A stretch of 64,000 bases of DNA from Aquimarina muelleri DSM 19832 (GTDB lineage Bacteria > Bacteroidota > Bacteroidia > Flavobacteriales > Flavobacteriaceae), in contig NZ_AUML01000001.1 of assembly GCF_000430665.1 (NCBI RefSeq), positions 1-64,000 of the forward strand. The letters run 5' to 3'. The notes beneath the pieces were generated by a model. It saw only the letters and a list, made by a program, of their open reading frames with translations. It did not search any database and was not told the origin of the DNA. The position numbers and the translations under genes were made by a program. Of this stretch, positions 41,489 to 49,022 are shown piece by piece; positions within the stretch are counted from its first letter, which is position 1, and each line of letters opens with the position of its first letter.

Positions 41489-42586
41489 TTGGGAGAGTTA
41501 CAAGACATACCAGACAGACCATTACGAAAAGGATATACTACAGGAGCGTGTGCTACGGCATGTACAAAAGCAGCATTATGGAGTCTGGTAACCCAAAAGG
41601 AAATTAAAGAAACTCAAATACAACTACCTATTGGAGATCTGGTAACGTTTAAAGTACAGAGAAATAAATTCACAAAAAAAGAAGTTACCTACACTACCAT
41701 AAAAGATGCTGGCGATGATCCAGATGTAACACATAATGCAGAGATCTTGGCAACTGTATGTCTTAACAACACAGGGGATATTCTTTTTAAAAGAGGAGAA
41801 GGGGTGGGGTTAATTACCTTACCAGGACTAGAAATCCCTGTAGGAGAACCAGCCATTAATCCTGTTCCTCGGGATATGATGCGTATTGTATGTAAAAAAA
41901 TACTATCCGATCATGGATTAGAAAAAAATGGAGTAACTATTACGATATCCGTAAAAAACGGAGAACAGTTAGCAAAAAGAACCTTAAATAGTCGTTTGGG
42001 GATTTTACACGGAATTTCGATTCTAGGAACCACAGGCGTTGTTACCCCATTTTCTGCGGCTTCATATATTGCAAGTATTCAACAAGGAATAGATGTTGCG
42101 ATTGCCAATGGTAAAACAGAGTTACTCATAAACTCTGGAGCGCGAAGCGAAAAAATGTTGAAGGCATTATTTCCAAATATTTCAGAAATTTCATGTATAC
42201 ATTACGGAAATTGGATACAGGAAACTTTTGAAAAAATTGACCAATCCCCACAAATAACCAAGGTATCTATGGGTATTATGCTGGGTAAAGCAGCAAAACT
42301 TGCACAAGGCATGACCAATACCCATAGTGGTAAAACCACCTGGGATAAGGATTTTATATACCAACTAGCCATAGAAGCAGGATACCCTGATCAAATTGCT
42401 AACAAAGTTTTAGCATTAAATATGGCAGGGCGCTTACGAGAAATTTTTACTTTTAACGATCAAGAAAATTTTTACCAAAAATTAATAGAACAATGCCATT
42501 ATTATTGTCAGAGAATAGCACCAAAAGTAACAATAACCATGTATCTGATTAATTCTGATGGAACACACATATCTTATTCAATATGA
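41489..42586 (+). CDS. cbiD: Cobalt-precorrin-5B C1-methyltransferase
   Basis: 365 residues. The hallmark start LRKGYTTGACATACTKAALW, IKDAGDDPDVTHNAEI, GEGVGLITLPGLEIPVGEPAINPVPRDMM, LNSRLGILHGISILGTTGVVTPFS and a conserved TNTHSGKTTWD region place it in CbiD. The enzyme methylates C1 in the cobalt-early route, replacing CobF of the aerobic route. Translation starts at TTG 41489, as no ATG fits. It overlaps the NicO-like gene by 4 nt. Confidence 0.92.
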   Translation: MGELQDIPDRPLRKGYTTGACATACTKAALWSLVTQKEIKETQIQLPIGDLVTFKVQRNKFTKKEVTYTTIKDAGDDPDVTHNAEILATVCLNNTGDILFKRGEGVGLITLPGLEIPVGEPAINPVPRDMMRIVCKKILSDHGLEKNGVTITISVKNGEQLAKRTLNSRLGILHGISILGTTGVVTPFSAASYIASIQQGIDVAIANGKTELLINSGARSEKMLKALFPNISEISCIHYGNWIQETFEKIDQSPQITKVSMGIMLGKAAKLAQGMTNTHSGKTTWDKDFIYQLAIEAGYPDQIANKVLALNMAGRLREIFTFNDQENFYQKLIEQCHYYCQRIAPKVTITMYLINSDGTHISYSI

Positions 42587-43296
42587 ACATAATGAACCTT
42601 GTCCGGCCTTTGATTGCTGGTGTTTTACACTCTTTTGAGCCCGATCACATGTCTGCGGTATCTGTTTTAGCAGCAGAAAATGCAATACAAAAAAAGAAAG
42701 TTTCTTTTAAAACAGCCTTTACGGCATCACAATGGGCATTTGGACACTCTGTTACACTATTAATGTTTGGAGGAATTGCACTGGCTTTTAAAGCAGCATT
42801 GATGACCTTTGTAGAAAGTATTTCTTTTTGGGCTGAATTTTCTGTCGGACCTATTATGATTTGGTTAGGCATTACAGCAATTCGACGAAATCATAAGATT
42901 AATGAAATGATGGCAGATCATAAAAAAATAGAAGCACACGAGCATCTTGCCGGTAATCCTATTCATCTGCATGGCAAAAAAGGAGAAGAAATAGCTATGA
43001 ATCCTATAAACCGTTCTTTTTGGATAGGTATGCTACATGGTTTGGCAGGTACAGGAGGAGCGCTTACATCGGCATTAATTATTAGTGCAGATACTATTTC
43101 TGACGCTATTTTAATACTTATCGTAGAATCTGTAGGGATTATTTTTTCTATGGCAGTGTATAGTTACGTTCTTATTTTTACGATGAGTCGTTTTATAGAG
43201 CGTAATATATCCATTTTTAAATGGATGAATGGTGTTATAGGAGTGATCTCTATATTAGCAGGATTAATGGTGTTACAAGCAGTGCTTTTTGAGTAA
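42583..43296 (+). CDS. NicO/UreH-like nickel-cobalt permease
   Basis: A 237-residue polytopic membrane protein with about six spans. The metal-site motif HSFEPDH in the first span, followed by SQWAFGHSVTLLMFG and, in the second half, GMLHGLAGTGGALTSALI, is typical of NicO/UreH/HupE-type Ni2+/Co2+ permeases. A cytoplasmic loop rich in histidine (HKKIEAHEHLAGNPIHLHGKK) could bind metal. Its 4-nt overlap with cbiD argues for cobalt uptake serving the pathway. Cobalt efflux, as for RcnA, is a weaker alternative. Confidence 0.82.
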   Translation: MNIMNLVRPLIAGVLHSFEPDHMSAVSVLAAENAIQKKKVSFKTAFTASQWAFGHSVTLLMFGGIALAFKAALMTFVESISFWAEFSVGPIMIWLGITAIRRNHKINEMMADHKKIEAHEHLAGNPIHLHGKKGEEIAMNPINRSFWIGMLHGLAGTGGALTSALIISADTISDAILILIVESVGIIFSMAVYSYVLIFTMSRFIERNISIFKWMNGVIGVISILAGLMVLQAVLFE

Positions 43297-43557
43297 TTTG
43301 TAGCTAAATATATTTGTGGTATAAAAAATACTCGTACTAATAATACTAATTTAATCTTTTTGTTAAAACATGTTGCCGTAACTAAGGCTATGCTAAAACA
43401 TTTTGACTTAATCTTGGAAAAAAAATAACTCAATTTAATTACACGTCATCAAAAAATTAAATATAAGATGAAATTATTTGTCATTTTGGAGAGAATCAGA
43501 ATCCGTGATCAGATCAAAATAGTTAAATTAAATGTTTCTAATTAAAAATAAATCAAA

Positions 43558-43875
43558 ATGGAACAACCAAACTTATCTGCAATACATAAATTATCGAATG
43601 GAGATAAAATTTTTGAAGAAAAAATATTTAATGTTATAAAAAGAGAATTTCCCGAAGAGAAAGCACAGTACTTTATACATTTAGAAAAAGGAGACTACGT
43701 AAAGGCAGCAGAAGACGTTCATAAATTAAAACATAAGATCAGTATTTTAGGATTAGAAAAAAGCTATGAAATAGCCACAGATTATGAAAAAAACTTGAAA
43801 TCTGGAACGTATGATCTTAAAGAAGAATTTGAAAAAATTCTACAAATGATTACAGAATACGTAAATACACTATAA
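43558..43875 (+). CDS. Histidine phosphotransfer (Hpt) domain protein
   Basis: A 105-residue four-helix protein. The phosphorylation site lies in DVHKLKHKISILG (H55), where the HxLK pattern and the following helix are conserved in Hpt domains. It would relay phosphate between a hybrid histidine kinase and a response regulator. The gene converges with, and ends 38 nt from, a response regulator-glycosyltransferase fusion on the other strand, its likely partner by proximity. No histidine kinase gene is in the window. Confidence 0.75.
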   Translation: MEQPNLSAIHKLSNGDKIFEEKIFNVIKREFPEEKAQYFIHLEKGDYVKAAEDVHKLKHKISILGLEKSYEIATDYEKNLKSGTYDLKEEFEKILQMITEYVNTL

Positions 43876-43913
43876 ATCATAAGTAGAACTTTTTTATTTA
43901 GGAAACTATAGTT

Positions 43914-45077
43914 TTACTTAACTTTTGATTTTACCTTAAAATTATAGTAATAAGCAATATGGGCAAGTTGTCCCACAATTTTTATGGAATCTTTCATAGA
44001 TAATTTTGAGCCATCTGCATGAATCCACCGTTTAAGAGGTTGTTCACATATATAAGAAATAGCCTTTTCTTTACCATAAAACTTACGCATTTTCATAAAA
44101 ATCTCTACATCAAATAACCATTTTGTTATAAATTTTTCACGAAACATTTCATTTACTATTTCCCGATCCATAATTTTTGCGCCGCATTGCGTATCGTTAA
44201 AAGACATTCCTAGGATATTTCGGATAATTAAATTAATAGTTTTGCTTATTATTTTACGTGCAGATTCTTTCGTAATGTTAGCTCCCATTCTACTCATTCT
44301 GGAACCGCTTACAATTTTAAATTTTGAAGACTCTATAGTTTTAACCAAATCGTCAAAATCTTTAAAATCTGTAGACAAATCGGCATCCAGATATCCTATA
44401 TAATCTAACTGAGGGTCTTTGGCTAGATGAAGAACTCCTTGGCGTACAGCCTCTCCTTTTCCTCCATTTTTAGCACAATTATAAACACTAATGTTATCTT
44501 CTCGCCCTTTAGATAATTTTTTTAACACCTCTAACGTTTTATCGGTACTACCATCATTAACAAAGCATAAGTGGTATCCTAAATTACTATGAGTAAAATC
44601 AATAAACTCTTTACTTAAAAGTCGTTTTTCTTCATTGTAACAAGGGATCACTACTCCTACACAATGTCTTTGTAACATTTGTCCTTTAGAACTGTTATCT
44701 AAAAGTTTTTCAGACTTTATCCCAAAAATTCTGGCTATTCGAGCAGATATTTCATTAAGAGATAATGGTTTTTTCATATAATCATCGATCCCTAAATCAA
44801 AACCATCTATGATAGTATCCTCATCGGTATTACCAGACATTACTAAAATCTTAACATCCGATTTTTTTTCTTGACGAATGTTTTTAATTACTTCTAAACC
44901 ACACATGCCGTCCATATTAATATCTACGATAACAATATCGGGTTTAAAAGATTCAAATAACTCTAACCCTGTTTGACCATCGCTAGCACATTTAATAGTG
45001 TATCCTAAATCGGTAAGGTGTTTTTCTAAGGATAATAAAATAAGTTGTTGGTCATCTATCGCTAAAATTCTTTTCAT
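43914..45077 (-). CDS. Response regulator receiver domain fused to a family 2 glycosyltransferase
   Basis: 387 residues. Residues 1-120 form a receiver domain: acidic pair D8-D9, phosphoacceptor D52 (VIVDINMDG), VMSGN switch residue and K103 (MKKPLS). Residues about 135-350 form a GT2 domain of the dolichol-phosphate mannosyltransferase type: GVVIPCYNEEKRLL, FVNDGSTDKTLEVL, NGGKGEAVRQGV, YLDADLSTDFKDF, SRMSRMGANIT and FNDTQCGAKIM. Phosphorylation could gate transfer of a sugar to a lipid carrier. It converges with the Hpt gene. Receiver-glycosyltransferase fusions are uncommon. Confidence 0.85.
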   Translation of the reverse strand: MKRILAIDDQQLILLSLEKHLTDLGYTIKCASDGQTGLELFESFKPDIVIVDINMDGMCGLEVIKNIRQEKKSDVKILVMSGNTDEDTIIDGFDLGIDDYMKKPLSLNEISARIARIFGIKSEKLLDNSSKGQMLQRHCVGVVIPCYNEEKRLLSKEFIDFTHSNLGYHLCFVNDGSTDKTLEVLKKLSKGREDNISVYNCAKNGGKGEAVRQGVLHLAKDPQLDYIGYLDADLSTDFKDFDDLVKTIESSKFKIVSGSRMSRMGANITKESARKIISKTINLIIRNILGMSFNDTQCGAKIMDREIVNEMFREKFITKWLFDVEIFMKMRKFYGKEKAISYICEQPLKRWIHADGSKLSMKDSIKIVGQLAHIAYYYNFKVKSKVK

Positions 45078-45461
45078 ATAAATAGTAGGTTTCTATGAGT
45101 AAAATAAAAATTAATATCATTGAGATAGATAGGGGTTTGTAACGAATTTGTTTTTTATAGGATTAATAATTCGTTGACATCTATATAAAGATTGAACTTG
45201 CTTTTTGTGTAAAAAGTGAGGTTCAATACTATCCTAAAAATAGGGAATTATTAGCAGATTTAGTTTGTGAAGTGTTAAAATTTTATGATAATTTATTTGA
45301 TGTTAACTAAAACTCCATAGAATTGAGGATGCAATACAGGTATTTTTGACGATTGTTTGGCTCCCTGATATGCCAGAGATTTGTAGTGTTAAATACTTAA
45401 GATCAAATCCAGACGATAAAAGAACAGATAATCTGGAACACTTAATAGATTTTGATTGGAT
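45078..45461. other. Intergenic stretch with a strong hairpin
   Basis: About 380 bp without a gene. A hairpin at 45191-45227 has outer arms ATTGAAC/GTTCAAT and inner arms CTTTTT/AAAAAG. It lies 114 nt upstream of the receiver-glycosyltransferase gene and may belong to its leader. Confidence 0.45.
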
Positions 45462-45884
45462 TGCTCCATACTGGATTCCAGATCAAGTCTGGAATGACAG
45501 GGCTTGTCTTTGATTTGTCATTCCAGCGTAGGCTGGAATCCATAAGGAGTGAAAACGAATTGTCTTTGATTTGTCATTCCAGTGTAAACTGGAATCCATG
45601 AGGGAATTGCTGCTCCATACTGGATTCCAGATCAAGTCTGGAATGACAGGGCTTGTCTTTGATTTGTCATTCCAGCGTAGGCTGGAATCCATAAGGAGTG
45701 AAAACGAATTGTCTTTGATTTGTCATTCCAGTGTAAACTGGAATCCATGAGGGAATTGCTGCTCCATACTGGATTCCAGATCAAGTCTGGAATGACAGGG
45801 CTTGTCTTTGATTTGTCATTCCAGCGTAGGCTGGAATCCATAAGGAGTGAAAACGAATTGTCTTTGATTTGTCCTTCCAGCCCT
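45462..45884. repeat. Tandem array of a 149-bp unit containing ATTCCAG/CTGGAAT palindromes
   Basis: The mark TGCTCCATAC recurs at 45462, 45611 and 45760, a period of exactly 149 bp, with almost no differences between the 2.8 units. Each unit holds three palindromes: GATTCCAGATCAAGTCTGGAAT, CATTCCAGCGTAGGCTGGAAT and CATTCCAGTGTAAACTGGAAT. Near-identity suggests recent amplification. Open frames within it are translation artefacts of the repeat. Confidence 0.92.
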
Positions 45885-45986
45885 TCAGAAAGCTCAGGAT
45901 AAACTAAAGGCTAGAATCTATATAAGATTTCCTTGTTAGAGATTGACTTTAAGTAATTAAACATTATTTTTATCTAAAAGTCTTGT

Positions 45987-46009
45987 CATTCCAGTGTAAA
46001 CTGGAATCC
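45987..46009. repeat. Single palindromic unit in front of the GIY-YIG gene
   Basis: CATTCCAGTGTAAACTGGAAT plus CC: the same palindrome as in the flanking arrays, as a lone copy whose end is 13 nt before the start codon of the GIY-YIG gene. Confidence 0.8.
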
Positions 46010-46022
46010 AAATGTACATCAC

Positions 46023-46325
46023 ATGCTAAAACCTAAACATCAATATGCTGTTTATATACTTACAAATAAAAAGAATGGAACACTCTACATAGGTATGACT
46101 AATAATCTAGAAAGAAGGATTTTTGAGCATAAAAATAAAAGTGTAGAAGGTTTTACTAAAAAATATGGAGTAGATAAATTAGTTTATTTTGAGGTATACC
46201 AATATGTAAATGATGCTATCACTAGAGAGAAAAGATTGAAATCTTGGAATCGACAATGGAAAATAGACCTTATAGAAGAAGAAAATTCAAATTGGAAAGA
46301 TTTAGCCTATGATTGGTATGATTAA
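46023..46325 (+). CDS. GIY-YIG domain endonuclease (YhbQ/UPF0213-like)
   Basis: A 100-residue single-domain nuclease. The GIY-YIG region is YAVYILTNKKNGTLYIGMTNNLERRIFEHKN, with catalytic Tyr and Arg, and the metal-binding Glu is in AITREKRLKSWNR. Such small proteins occur widely and are often found near repeats; a DNA-structure-specific nuclease activity is assumed. Here it lies between palindromic repeat arrays and directly behind one palindrome, inside the cobalamin locus. It may be a mobile or repeat-processing gene rather than part of the vitamin pathway. Confidence 0.85.
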   Translation: MLKPKHQYAVYILTNKKNGTLYIGMTNNLERRIFEHKNKSVEGFTKKYGVDKLVYFEVYQYVNDAITREKRLKSWNRQWKIDLIEEENSNWKDLAYDWYD

Positions 46326-46449
46326 AATGACCCCGGTCTACACCAGAGGACAATTCGTTTATTAGTATGAATACGTTATACTTGTCGTCCCCACAAACAT
46401 AATTCCGTATTTTTACCATCCATTAAGATCAAAAACCATACATACGCTA

Positions 46450-48114
46450 ATGCAATCCAAATACACCTATCCTTTTACTGCAATCCTAGATCAGGAAGAT
46501 TTAAAATTATGTTTAGTACTCAATCTGATAGACCCAAGTATTGGCGGCGTTTTGGCAACAGGAGATAAAGGTACCGCCAAAACCACTATGGTACGAGGAT
46601 TGAGTCAATTAATGGGAGACGATTTTCCGTTTGTTAATTTGCCAATAGGTGCTACCGAGGATCGGGTGCTAGGAAGCATTAATCTGGAAGCATTAATTAA
46701 CCAAAAAACCACTATGGTAGACAAAGGACTACTAGCGCAAGCACATCAGGGGTTTTTATATATCGATGAGGTAAATTTATTGAATGATTATCTAATGGAT
46801 GTATTATTAGATGCATCGGCAACAGGAGGCTATCATCTAGAAAGGGAAAGTATCTCGCAATGGATGGATAGTCGTTTTTGTTTGGTAGGTACTATGAATC
46901 CAGAAGAAGGCGCATTGCGCCCCCAATTATTAGATCGATTTGGATTAAGTGTACATATTACTACCCCAAAAGAAATAAAAATTCGAACCAAGATAGCCAT
47001 GCAACGCCTTAACTTTGATAGTGATCCAGAGGCATTTTATCAAAAGTTTGAAAAAGAAGAAAGAACCATTAAAACTCAGGTTCTTTTAGCAAAAGAACGA
47101 CTTCATAAAGTAACCATTTCAGAAACTATACAAGAGCAATGCGCAGAACTCACCATTGCTAATCAGGTAGAAGGAATGCGCGCAGATATTTTATTATTAA
47201 AAACAGCAAGAGCTTATGCTGCATATTATAATAAGGAACAGGTAACCACAGAAATGGTAACTGTAATAGCTCCATTTGTATTACAACATCGTGCAAAAGA
47301 ATATACACCACCATCTAATCAAGATCAAGAACAATCTTCTGATCCAGAAAATCAAGAACCTAAAGAGGAAACAGCTCCTCAAAATGGACAAAGTAACACT
47401 ACATATCAATTGCCAAAAACTGTACGGCAAGGCTTAAAATTTACCGCTTCAAAAGCAACCAAAAAACAAGAAATCCCATTAGATACATTACAAAAACTAT
47501 ATCAGGTATCTTATCCAGCTCAGCGACAACCTGAAATTTCGGTACTGCAATCGGTAAAAAATTATCTTAGTACCAATAAATTTAGAACCATATACAAACA
47601 AGCAACAAAAAAAGCAGTAGCGCGAATTGTATTTTTGGTAGATACCAGTGCATCTATGGCGATAGAGCAACAGATGGGATATATAAAAGGCATTATCGAA
47701 AAAACGATCACTTCCTGCCCAATGCAAAAAGTACAGTATGCCATTGTAGGTTTACAAGACACAACCGCAAAAGTTTTTCAGGAATTTACAACCAGTACAC
47801 CACAGATTTTATCGGTAAATTACCAATTAAAAACAGGAGGAAAAACCAATTTGGGAGCGGCTTTTTTTAAAGTATACGAAGTTTTACGATCCATGAATAT
47901 GCAAACCGTACAATTGTTTGTCTTTACAGATGGAAAAATAAATACAGGAACAGAAAACCCGTTTCAATACGCAGTTACTACCTACAAAAAGTATCTTGCC
48001 AGAATCCCTAAAGCCACCATTGTAGATACAGAATATGGTTTTGTACGATTAGGCAAAGCACAGCAATTGGCACAGCAGTTACGACTTGGTTATAGTACTA
48101 TTTCTGATTTTTAA
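46450..48114 (+). CDS. ChlI/ChlD-type AAA+ and VWA chelatase subunit (CobN partner)
   Basis: 554 residues combining both small chelatase subunits. The AAA+ part (1-280) has Walker A GDKGTAKTT (38-46), Walker B FLYIDEVNLL and GTMNPEEGALRPQLLDRFGL. After an acidic Pro/Glu/Gln linker (about 283-320) comes a VWA domain with the MIDAS start DTSAS (398-402) and FTDGKI. It resembles Mg-chelatase I/D, used by many bacteria in place of CobS/CobT to drive CobN with ATP hydrolysis. There is no chlorophyll pathway here, and cobN lies 2.2 kb downstream, so a cobaltochelatase role is most likely. Confidence 0.9.
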   Translation: MQSKYTYPFTAILDQEDLKLCLVLNLIDPSIGGVLATGDKGTAKTTMVRGLSQLMGDDFPFVNLPIGATEDRVLGSINLEALINQKTTMVDKGLLAQAHQGFLYIDEVNLLNDYLMDVLLDASATGGYHLERESISQWMDSRFCLVGTMNPEEGALRPQLLDRFGLSVHITTPKEIKIRTKIAMQRLNFDSDPEAFYQKFEKEERTIKTQVLLAKERLHKVTISETIQEQCAELTIANQVEGMRADILLLKTARAYAAYYNKEQVTTEMVTVIAPFVLQHRAKEYTPPSNQDQEQSSDPENQEPKEETAPQNGQSNTTYQLPKTVRQGLKFTASKATKKQEIPLDTLQKLYQVSYPAQRQPEISVLQSVKNYLSTNKFRTIYKQATKKAVARIVFLVDTSASMAIEQQMGYIKGIIEKTITSCPMQKVQYAIVGLQDTTAKVFQEFTTSTPQILSVNYQLKTGGKTNLGAAFFKVYEVLRSMNMQTVQLFVFTDGKINTGTENPFQYAVTTYKKYLARIPKATIVDTEYGFVRLGKAQQLAQQLRLGYSTISDF

Positions 48115-48120
48115 TACACT

Positions 48121-48352
48121 TGTTGTTTCCCCATACCAGATTTCAGGGCAAGTCTGGAATGACAGGGCTTGTTTTGATTTGTCCTTCCAGTGTAAACTGG
48201 AATCCATGAGAGTATTGTTGCTCCCCAAAGTAGATTCCAGGGCAAGTCTGGAATGACAGGGCTTGTTTTGATTTGTCCTTCCAGCGTAGGCTGGAATCCA
48301 TAAGGGTATTGTTGCTCCCCAAAGTAGATTCCAGATCAAGTCTGGAATGAGA
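48121..48352. repeat. Tandem array of a 94-95-bp unit, related to the 149-bp array
   Basis: About 2.5 units with marks GTTGTTTCCCC (48122), GTTGCTCCCC (48217) and GTTGCTCCCC (48311). Each has the same paired palindromes as the array at 45462, in CCAGGGCAAGTCTGG and TTCCAGTGTAAACTGGAA forms. The array begins 7 nt after the chelatase subunit stop. Confidence 0.88.
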
Positions 48353-48482
48353 GGGCTTCGAGTGCCGTATCCCGCGATTTGCAACCACAACTCCTGAGCT
48401 TCGATTGTCTCTGCCAGCTATGCAATCTTTACAAAGGATGCCTTTAGAGTGACCCCAACCCATGATATACTTGCTCCCGGCA
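48353..48482. other. Unusual higher-GC spacer between two repeat arrays
   Basis: About 130 bp with clearly higher GC than the surroundings (for example TGCCGTATCCCGCGATTTGC). It has no recognised gene or RNA; composition suggests a foreign or repeat-derived origin. Confidence 0.35.
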
Positions 48483-48708
48483 GCCGGGACGATACTTTTG
48501 ATTGCCGGGAAGGGGTACGACACTGCCGGGAAAGGGTTTTATAGTGCCGGGAGAGCATTGTTAACTGCTGGGAAGGGTCTCTATACTTACGGGAAAGGTA
48601 AACACACCTACGGGAAGGATTTTTTATTGCCAGGAAGAGGTTCTATATCGCTGGGGACATAAAATAAGTTGCGGGGACGGTGAATATGGTGCCGGGCTTC
48701 GGTTTCGA
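48483..48708. repeat. Degenerate 21-bp tandem array with GCCGGGAA core
   Basis: Eleven units begin GCCGGGA, GCCGGGAAGGG, GCCGGGAAAGG, GCCGGGAGAG, GCTGGGAAGGG, TACGGGAAAGG, TACGGGAAGGA, GCCAGGAAGAG, GCTGGGGAC, GCGGGGACGG and GCCGGGCTTC. Each is 20-21 bp long, with conserved 5' halves and variable AT-rich 3' halves. The G-rich core stands out in this AT-rich genome. A 66-codon frame (48462-48662) reads through it as heptads such as AGKGYDT, AGKGFYS and AGKGLYT; I do not call it a gene. Confidence 0.8.
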
Positions 48709-48775
48709 GTGCTTCAGCAATCTATTGTTGAACTTTTATATTTATTATTTTTCGGTTTTATATTAAAAATTCGGG

Positions 48776-49001
48776 CTTTGGTATGTAGTTATAAAAATCA
48801 AACAGTCTAATATCTAATCTTTAACAGCAAAGCGGTCTGGACTTCTAAAAGCGTAGCAATCTAAACAAAACTATATAATAGTACTCTTGCGATATCTTAT
48901 ACACTAAACTATCTTTGGTATTTAGTTATAAAAATTAAACAGTCTAATATCTAATCTTTAACAGAAAAGCGGTCTAACTTCTAAAAGCGTAGCGATCTAA
49001 A
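48776..49001. repeat. Two direct copies of an 88-bp sequence upstream of cobB
   Basis: Copies at 48776-48866 and 48913-49001 share CTTTGGTAT, AGTTATAAAAAT, CAGTCTAATATCTAATCTTT, AAGCGGTCT and CTTCTAAAAGCGTAGC with few changes. The second copy carries a TATCTTTG promoter element at its left boundary that the first lacks. Confidence 0.85.
48887..48917 (+). promoter_or_regulatory. Promoter for cobB-cobN
   Basis: TTG (48887-48889), a 20-nt spacer and TATCTTTG (48910-48917) match the Bacteroidota consensus well. The transcript would have a leader of about 100 nt containing the second copy of the 88-bp repeat. Confidence 0.5.
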
Positions 49002-49022
49002 ATCTCAATTCTTTATAAACCT

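Noticed and set aside
45462..45884. CRISPR array
   Set aside because: The unit is 149 bp and repeated whole without unique spacers; no cas genes are nearby.
45483..45902. Several 60-69-residue frames, two of them identical, in the 149-bp array
   Set aside because: They are translations of the tandem palindromic repeats; identical sequences arise from repeat identity, and no family or ribosome-binding site is present.
48079..48523. Minus-strand frames of 103 and 126 residues
   Set aside because: They run through palindromic repeats and have no recognisable domain.
48462..48662. A 66-residue frame with AGKG heptads
   Set aside because: It follows from the 21-bp period of the G-rich array. 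Units drift in length (20 and 21), the frame stops where the array continues, and no leader is seen.
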